DNA of 10,767 bases from Clostridia bacterium (GTDB lineage: Bacteria > Bacillota > Clostridia > Christensenellales > Aristaeellaceae): the NCBI GenBank assembly GCA_016295665.1, contig JAEDKS010000079.1, positions 1 through 10,767 on the forward strand, in the 5' to 3' direction. The translations under genes were made by a program, and so were the position numbers. The notes under the pieces were generated by a model. The model had not been told where the DNA came from, did not search any database, and worked only from the letters and a program-made list of their open reading frames with translations. Positions 6,410 through 10,767 of the stretch are shown in pieces (position 1 is the stretch's first letter; every line of letters begins with the position of its first letter).

Positions 6410-7134
6410 GGCTGCGCGGGGAGCAGGGTCAGGGGATCCACGCTCCAGCCGTCCTGACGGGCCTCGAAGGACAGGGTAGCGCCCGGGAGCAGGGTGCCGA
6501 TCACGTCCCCCTGACGCACCGCGTCCCCCACGGACACCGCGCAGGTAGCCAGGTTGCCGTACACGCAGGACAGGCCCCCGTCCCCGGCGAGCAGGACGAG
6601 CAGCTCCTCGCCGTCCCCGTGGTACACGCCCCGCACCTCGCCGGTCAGGGCGGCGGTGACCTCGGCGGTGTCGGCCTGCCAGGTCACATAGGGCTCCTGA
6701 CGGCTCCAGACGTGGGTCACATCGCCGGCTGAGACGGGCAGGGCCAGCACGCTGTCGGCGCTCTCCCCGAACACCAGCGCCGCCTCCGGGAACATGGCGG
6801 ACACGAAGGACAGGCGGCCCAGCTGGTCATCCAGCAGGCTGTCCCCCGAGGCGGCGGTCAGCACCGCGTCCACCGCGCCCTCGGCCCCCGGCACCGCCCC
6901 CGCCCGCAGCGCCACCACGCACAGCACCAGCGCCGACGCCACCGACAGGTTCCGCATCAGCTCCCGGCCCGGGCGGTGGGTGTCCGGCGCGTCCGGGGGC
7001 TGGAGACGGGCGGCCCCCGCCTCGTAGGACTGGCCCCGCGCAACCAGCGGCTCCTCCGGCGCGGGGGAGGGCGCGGGGCGGGTCACGCGCTCCATCCGCG
7101 TGACGTGGGTGGGGGATTCCGTTCGGCTTGCCAT
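6406..7134 (-). CDS. spoIVFA: SpoIVFA-like M23-fold membrane protein, catalytically degenerate
   Basis: A 242-residue protein with a Pro/Arg-rich N-terminal region (1-60), one membrane helix (about 63-80), a linker and a C-terminal LytM/M23 domain (about 125-238). In the M23 part VGDAVRQGDVIG (202-213) and VDPLTLL are typical. The two usual catalytic His positions are replaced: YGHL reads YGNL (Asn194), and LHFE reads LSFE (Ser222). It should therefore be a scaffold and not a peptidase, as in SpoIVFA, which holds and inhibits SpoIVFB until signalling from the forespore. The ATG at 7134 has AAGGAGGTG (7142-7150) 7 bp upstream; the frame stays open upstream but lacks a site. A SpoIIQ-like role is the main alternative, but the overlap with a SpoIVFB gene favours SpoIVFA. 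Confidence 0.8.
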   Translation of the reverse strand: MASRTESPTHVTRMERVTRPAPSPAPEEPLVARGQSYEAGAARLQPPDAPDTHRPGRELMRNLSVASALVLCVVALRAGAVPGAEGAVDAVLTAASGDSLLDDQLGRLSFVSAMFPEAALVFGESADSVLALPVSAGDVTHVWSRQEPYVTWQADTAEVTAALTGEVRGVYHGDGEELLVLLAGDGGLSCVYGNLATCAVSVGDAVRQGDVIGTLLPGATLSFEARQDGWSVDPLTLLPAQP

Positions 7135-7157
7135 CCGGCAACACCTCCTTCGGGCAG

Positions 7158-7187
7158 AGGATATGCCGGGGCAGGGGGCGTTCATGC
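7158..7187 (-). promoter_or_regulatory. Possible sporulation sigma (sigmaE-like) promoter of spoIVFAB
   Basis: On the minus strand, GCATGAA (7181-7187) and CATATCCT (7158-7165) are 15 bp apart and resemble sigmaE/sigmaG type -35 and -10 boxes. No sigmaA promoter is visible in the gap. In Bacillus the spoIVF operon depends on sigmaE. The predicted start would be only a few bases upstream of the ribosome site, which weakens the call. Confidence 0.28.
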
Positions 7188-7191
7188 CCCC
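7174..7191. repeat. Short perfect inverted repeat upstream of spoIVFA
   Basis: GGGGGC (7174-7179) and GCCCCC (7186-7191) around a 6-nt loop. It follows the coaBC terminator in the minus direction and overlaps the candidate spoIVFA -35. No T run follows it in either direction. Confidence 0.5.
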
Positions 7192-7196
7192 ACGAC

Positions 7197-7224
7197 AAAA
7201 GCCGCCCCCGGGGGAGGGGACGGC
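7197..7224 (-). terminator. Rho-independent terminator after coaBC
   Basis: On the minus strand, a 9-bp stem GCCGTCCCC/GGGGGCGGC (one T-G wobble, 6-nt loop) is followed by TTTTGT. It begins 7 bp after the coaBC stop codon. It separates the housekeeping cluster from spoIVFAB, so the latter needs its own promoter. Confidence 0.85.
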
Positions 7225-7231
7225 CTGTGGG

Positions 7232-8446
7232 TCAGCTTTCTTCGGGCGGGGTCTGGCGCAGGGACAGCACCGCGTCCAGCACGTCCTCCGCCAGGTCGCG
7301 CTTGCGCTGGAGGGGACGCTCGGTGGCACCTGTGCGGGTGATGAGCGTGGCGATGTTCGTGTCCACGTTGAAGCCCGCGCCGGGGGCGGTCACGTCGTTG
7401 GCGACGATGAGGTCCAGATTCTTGCGCTGGAGCTTCTCCCGGGCGTGCTCGGTGACGCGCTCGGTCTCGGCGGCGAAGCCCACCAGCGTCTGCCCGGGGC
7501 GCTTGCGGCGGCCCACCTCGGCGGCGATGTCCGGGTTCTCCACCAGCTCCAGCACCAGCGGGGCCCCAGACTGCTTCTTCAGCTTCTGGTCATAGCGGCG
7601 GGCGAAGCGGTAGTCCGCCGGGGCGGCGGCCTGGATGATGATGTCCATGTCCCCGCAGCGGGCGGTGACCGCGTCATAGAGCGACTGGGTGGATTCCACC
7701 CGCACGAGGGTCACGCCCGTGGGCGGCTGGGCGGTGGTCACGCCGCAGACGAGGGTCACGTCGGCCCCCCGGTCCCGGGCCGCTTCCGCCAGCGCGAAGC
7801 CCATTTTGCCCGAGGAGTCGTTGCTCAGGAAGCGCACGGGATCCAGCCGCTCCCGGGTCGCGCCGGCGGTGACCATGACACGCAGACCCGACAGGGACTG
7901 CCGGGCGGTCAGGAGCGCCTGAATGGCCTCGAAGATGGCGACCGGCTCGCTCATGCGGCCCGGGCCGCTGTCACCGCAGGCCAGAAAGCCGCCCTCCGGG
8001 CCCACGAAGCGCACGCCCCGGGCGCGGAGCGTGTCCACGTTATGCCTGGTGGCATCCGCCGTCCACATGCCCGTGTTCATGGCGGGGGCCACCAGCAGCG
8101 GCGCCTTCGTCGCCAGGGCGGTGGTGGAGAGCATGTCGTCCGCGATGCCGCAGGCCAGCTTGGCGAGGATGTTCGCCGTGGCGGGGGCAATCACGAACAC
8201 GTCCGCCAGCTTCGCCAGCGCGATGTGCTCCACCTCCCAGGTGGCGGGGCGGTCAAAGGTGTCTGTGACCACGGGGTTGCCGGAGAGCGTCTCGTAGGTC
8301 AGGGGCGAGACAAAGCGCGTGGCGTGCTCGGTCATGATGACGTGCACGCCGATGCCCGCCTTGCGCAGGCGGGACACCAGCTCCGCGCTCTTGTACGCGG
8401 CGATGCCGCCGGTGATGCCCAGCACCACCTCGCGCTTCGCGTTCAT
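7232..8446 (-). CDS. coaBC: Bifunctional phosphopantothenoylcysteine decarboxylase/phosphopantothenate-cysteine ligase
   Basis: This 404-residue cytosolic enzyme makes 4'-phosphopantetheine for coenzyme A. The CoaC half (about 1-185) has the flavin-binding GGIAAYKS (13-20), the active-site His74 in VEHIAL, PAMNTGMW (121-128) and the lid Cys157 in LACGDSGPGRM. The CoaB half has DPVRFLSNDSSGKMG with Asn209, ADYR (277-280) and Lys288 in KLKK. These four residues are each one less than E. coli His75, Cys158, Asn210 and Lys289, so the enzyme looks intact. Pro276 before ADYR is often Val. The ATG at 8446 has AGGAGG 8 bp upstream, inside the end of rpoZ, 3 bp after its stop. It is the last gene of the yicC cluster; priA, often next in Firmicutes, is absent here. 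Confidence 0.96.
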   Translation of the reverse strand: MNAKREVVLGITGGIAAYKSAELVSRLRKAGIGVHVIMTEHATRFVSPLTYETLSGNPVVTDTFDRPATWEVEHIALAKLADVFVIAPATANILAKLACGIADDMLSTTALATKAPLLVAPAMNTGMWTADATRHNVDTLRARGVRFVGPEGGFLACGDSGPGRMSEPVAIFEAIQALLTARQSLSGLRVMVTAGATRERLDPVRFLSNDSSGKMGFALAEAARDRGADVTLVCGVTTAQPPTGVTLVRVESTQSLYDAVTARCGDMDIIIQAAAPADYRFARRYDQKLKKQSGAPLVLELVENPDIAAEVGRRKRPGQTLVGFAAETERVTEHAREKLQRKNLDLIVANDVTAPGAGFNVDTNIATLITRTGATERPLQRKRDLAEDVLDAVLSLRQTPPEES

Positions 8447-8449
8447 GGC

Positions 8450-8674
8450 TTACGCCTCCTGGGGCGCGTTCGCGTCCTCCGGTTTGGTGTAGGAGAGCAG
8501 ACCACGGTTGATCTCCTCCACGGCGACCTTCAGCGGCTTCATCTCCCGGGCGTCAATCATGGGCTGGGCGCCGCTGACCAGCTGACGGCCGCGCTTGCTG
8601 GCCTCGACCACGAGGGTGTAGCGGGATTCGGAGTGCTTCAGCAGCTCCAGCACGCTGGGTTCGACGATGGACAT
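8450..8674 (-). CDS. rpoZ: DNA-directed RNA polymerase omega subunit
   Basis: A 74-residue protein with the omega pattern: SRYTLVVEASKRGRQL (residues 16-31) and KPLKVAVEEINRGLL (around 45-59). Omega helps fold and stabilise the beta' subunit. The ATG at 8674 is chosen because AAGGAGGTC lies 6 bp upstream; an in-frame ATG at 8746 would add 24 basic residues but has no ribosome site. Its place between gmk and coaBC is the usual Firmicute order. A weak hairpin at the end of gmk may reduce read-through into it. Confidence 0.93.
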   Translation of the reverse strand: MSIVEPSVLELLKHSESRYTLVVEASKRGRQLVSGAQPMIDAREMKPLKVAVEEINRGLLSYTKPEDANAPQEA

Positions 8675-8778
8675 AGCGATGACCTCCTTACGCTTGGGCC
8701 GCGCCGCCCGGGGGCGGTACGGCAGTTGAATGACGGTTGACTTCATCTGGTGACACGTGGGCCACCCTCGATAGGAAA

Positions 8779-8793
8779 GCCCGCAGCGGGCTC
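8779..8793 (-). terminator. Weak hairpin overlapping the gmk stop
   Basis: On the minus strand, AGCCCG-CTG-CGGGCT is a 6-bp stem with a 3-nt loop followed by TTTCC. It overlaps the gmk stop codon. The stem is short and the T run has only three, so at best it is a leaky attenuator or an RNA end-stabilising hairpin between gmk and rpoZ. Confidence 0.35.
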
Positions 8794-9400
8794 AGTCCTC
8801 GGGCACCTCGGGGAAGAAGCGGGTGGAGCGCAGCTTCTCGGCCTCGACAATAGCCTTCAGGGACGCGTAGGCGGCGTCGGCCTCGCCGGTGCGGTTGACG
8901 AGGGTGTAGCGGTAGCGGGGCTGCTCCAGCACCTCCCGGCGGGCGTTGCGCATGCGGCGCTCCACCTCCTCGGGCTGCTCGGTGCCCCGGCCCTCCAGCC
9001 GCGCCCGCAGCTCACGGAAGCTGCCGGGGAGGATGAACACGCTTACGCAGTCCTCGAAGCGGGCCATGACGTTCAGCGCGCCCTGCACATCAATGTCCAG
9101 CACCACGCTCTCCCCCCGCTCCATGCGGGAGAACACCTCGCTTTTCAGGGTGCCGTAGCGGTGGCTGTGCACCTGGGCGTGCTCCAGAAACGCGTCCTGA
9201 GCCAGCAGCTCGTCATAGGCTTCCTCGGTGACGAAGTGGTAGTGCACCCCGTCCACCTCACCGGGCCGGGGAGCGCGCGTCGTGACGCTGACGGAGAAGC
9301 CGAAGCTCCCGTCCTCCTCCAGCAGCCGCTTCACCAGCGTGCCCTTGCCGACCCCCGCCGGGCCCGATACCACCAGCAGCATCCCCTTTTGTGATGCCAT
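8792..9400 (-). CDS. gmk: Guanylate kinase
   Basis: This 202-residue cytosolic enzyme phosphorylates GMP to GDP with ATP. The P-loop GPAGVGKGT is at 13-21. GMP-binding residues lie in TTRAPRPGE (40-48, Arg42 and Arg45) and HRYGT (80-84), with LDIDVQGA at 101-108. The lid region contains Arg-rich GRGTEQPEEVERRM, and the length is normal. GGGGGAGG lies 8 bp before the ATG at 9400. It follows yicC by 27 bp, the gap holding only this ribosome site. Confidence 0.97.
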   Translation of the reverse strand: MASQKGMLLVVSGPAGVGKGTLVKRLLEEDGSFGFSVSVTTRAPRPGEVDGVHYHFVTEEAYDELLAQDAFLEHAQVHSHRYGTLKSEVFSRMERGESVVLDIDVQGALNVMARFEDCVSVFILPGSFRELRARLEGRGTEQPEEVERRMRNARREVLEQPRYRYTLVNRTGEADAAYASLKAIVEAEKLRSTRFFPEVPED

Positions 9401-9427
9401 ACCCTTTTCCTCCCCCGTGCGCCGCGC

Positions 9428-10300
<873 letters not shown>

Positions 10301-10332
10301 GAAAAACACCTCCCGCCTTGGTGATTCATTGT

Positions 10333-10361
10333 ATTATAGCATGGATTTGGGGCGTTGGCAA
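10333..10361 (-). promoter_or_regulatory. SigmaA promoter of the yicC-gmk-rpoZ-coaBC cluster
   Basis: On the minus strand, TTGCCA (10356-10361), a 17-bp spacer and a perfect TATAAT (10333-10338) with TGC before it. The predicted start is about 25 bp upstream of the yicC start codon. It is the only clear promoter seen for the four genes. Confidence 0.85.
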
Positions 10362-10427
10362 GGGGTTTCGTGGGGGAGGGGGGAGCAGGTCGACCTCATG
10401 GAAGCGGAGGAACGGGACAGCTGCGTT

Positions 10428-10498
10428 ACTCCCTCAGTCGCCGGTTGGGTACCACTCCCTCAGTCGCCTGACGGCGACAGCTCCCTCGGGGAGGGAGC
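10428..10498. repeat. Doubled 15-mer and double hairpin, resembling a dispersed intergenic repeat
   Basis: ACTCCCTCAGTCGCC occurs at 10428-10442 and again at 10454-10468. The second copy runs into two hairpins: GTCGCC/GGCGAC (10463-10468 with 10473-10478) and GCTCCCTC/GAGGGAGC (10480-10487 with 10491-10498). The ACTCCCTC at the left can also pair with the last arm. From memory, very similar CTCCCTCAGTC...GACAGCTCCCTC elements are scattered between genes in gut Clostridia. This one would be a full copy with a partial duplicate beside it. Confidence 0.65.
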
Positions 10499-10574
10499 CT
10501 TGGGGGTGGGGGAGCGGCGCGGCGGATGAGCTGTTGGGGCGCGGGGTCAGCGCGGCGGGTGACCTGCCGGGGTA

Positions 10575-10610
10575 CGGGGGCCGGCGGGGCGGCTCCTGCC
10601 GGTGCCCCCG
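10575..10610. repeat. GC-rich inverted repeat
   Basis: CGGGGGC (10575-10581) pairs with GCCCCCG (10604-10610), and the adjoining CGGC (10582-10585) with GCCG (10598-10601). There is a 2-nt bulge and a 12-nt loop. No T run follows, so it is not an obvious terminator. Confidence 0.55.
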
Positions 10611-10687
10611 AACCAGACTGGAGTGTGCACTCAGGACTCGCAACCCCTCCGGCCGCTCACAGAACCGGCCGAACGGAGAGCACCTCC

Positions 10688-10724
10688 AAAAACGACCCCT
10701 GACAAAACTTGGGGGACGGGGGTC
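10688..10724 (-). terminator. Possible terminator of an upstream gene outside the window
   Basis: On the minus strand, GACCCC (10719-10724) and GGGGTC (10694-10699) enclose a long 19-nt loop and are followed by GTTTTTGG. It could end transcription entering from the right. The large loop makes it weak. Confidence 0.3.
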
Positions 10725-10763
10725 CGGGGCCGACGTGTTACACCGGCAAGTCGTCGGCCCCGG
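10724..10763. repeat. Perfect 12-bp inverted repeat at window edge
   Basis: CCGGGGCCGACG (10724-10735) and CGTCGGCCCCGG (10752-10763) are exact complements around a 16-nt loop. No T run is visible on the minus side, and the plus side leaves the window 4 bp later. It may be a terminator, an RNA structure, or an end of a mobile or dispersed element. Confidence 0.6.
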
Positions 10764-10767
10764 TCGG

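Larger units (their letters stand above)
10362..10767. other. Gene-free, G-rich intergenic region with inverted repeats
   Basis: About 400 bp with no open frame that looks like a protein. The translations are low-complexity Arg/Pro/Gly/Ser strings with no ribosome site. The region contains a doubled 15-mer and a double hairpin (10428-10498), a GC-rich stem (10575-10610), a terminator-like structure (about 10688-10724) and a perfect 12-bp inverted repeat at the very end (10724-10763). A gene upstream of yicC must start or end beyond the window. Confidence 0.75.

Noticed and set aside
7100..8740. A 546-codon plus-strand open frame opposite coaBC and rpoZ
   Set aside because: Same antisense effect. 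The translation has no recognisable fold, and the minus-strand genes have exact family motifs.
8675..8746. A longer RpoZ start adding 24 residues
   Set aside because: There is no ribosome site at 8746, while the ATG at 8674 has an ideal one and gives the normal omega length.
10434..10643. A 69-codon minus-strand frame in the right-hand gap
   Set aside because: It covers the repeat element and a hairpin; its translation is low complexity and has no ribosome site. Such frames over this repeat type are common false genes.
10362..10767. CRISPR array or attachment site in the repeat-rich gap
   Set aside because: There are only two copies of one 15-mer with no regular spacers, no cas gene, and no integrase or tRNA target nearby.

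Overview
The window is GC-rich chromosomal DNA that looks like a spore-forming, high-GC member of the Clostridia (Firmicutes/Bacillota). The evidence is a Met-specific T-box riboswitch, a spoIVFA-spoIVFB pair, a yicC-gmk-rpoZ-coaBC cluster, a FeoA/FeoB/Cys-rich FeoB partner operon and strong AGGAGG ribosome sites. Genus and species cannot be assigned from the sequence alone. Almost everything is on the minus strand; only the two-gene ThrE exporter unit at the left reads rightwards.

Layout, left to right. Positions 3-75 hold tRNA-Ala(CGC) on the minus strand. A divergent promoter region (76-227) separates it from thrE-N and thrE-C (228-1462, plus strand), which form a split threonine/serine-type exporter. 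Running convergently towards these is metA (1491-2525), an acetyl-CoA-type homoserine acyltransferase. It is preceded by a complete T-box leader (about 2601-2870) with an AUG specifier and a consensus promoter. Next comes the ferrous iron operon feoA-feoB-Cys-rich partner (5435 to 2920). Its promoter overlaps the stop codon of spoIVFB and carries a perfect 10-bp tandem repeat and a near-palindrome. spoIVFA-spoIVFB (7134 to 5519) follows, separated by a terminator from the housekeeping cluster yicC-gmk-rpoZ-coaBC (10300 to 7232), which has its own promoter. The last roughly 400 bp (10362-10767) have no credible gene but several inverted repeats and a doubled 15-mer.

How the genes fit together. 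The yicC-gmk-rpoZ-coaBC block covers RNA turnover, GMP phosphorylation, the RNA polymerase omega subunit and coenzyme A synthesis. spoIVFAB is the mother-cell membrane module that, in Bacillus, controls processing of pro-sigmaK. feoAB plus the Cys-rich protein take up Fe(II). MetA feeds methionine synthesis and should be switched on by uncharged tRNA-Met. The ThrE pair may export threonine, serine or related solutes.

The content is mainly ordinary core genome. I see no clear evidence of an undescribed multi-gene system. The items most worth a second look are the His-rich insertion in the FeoB G domain, the repeat-bearing feo promoter, the SpoIVFA M23 fold with both expected histidines lost, and the repeats in the right-hand gap.
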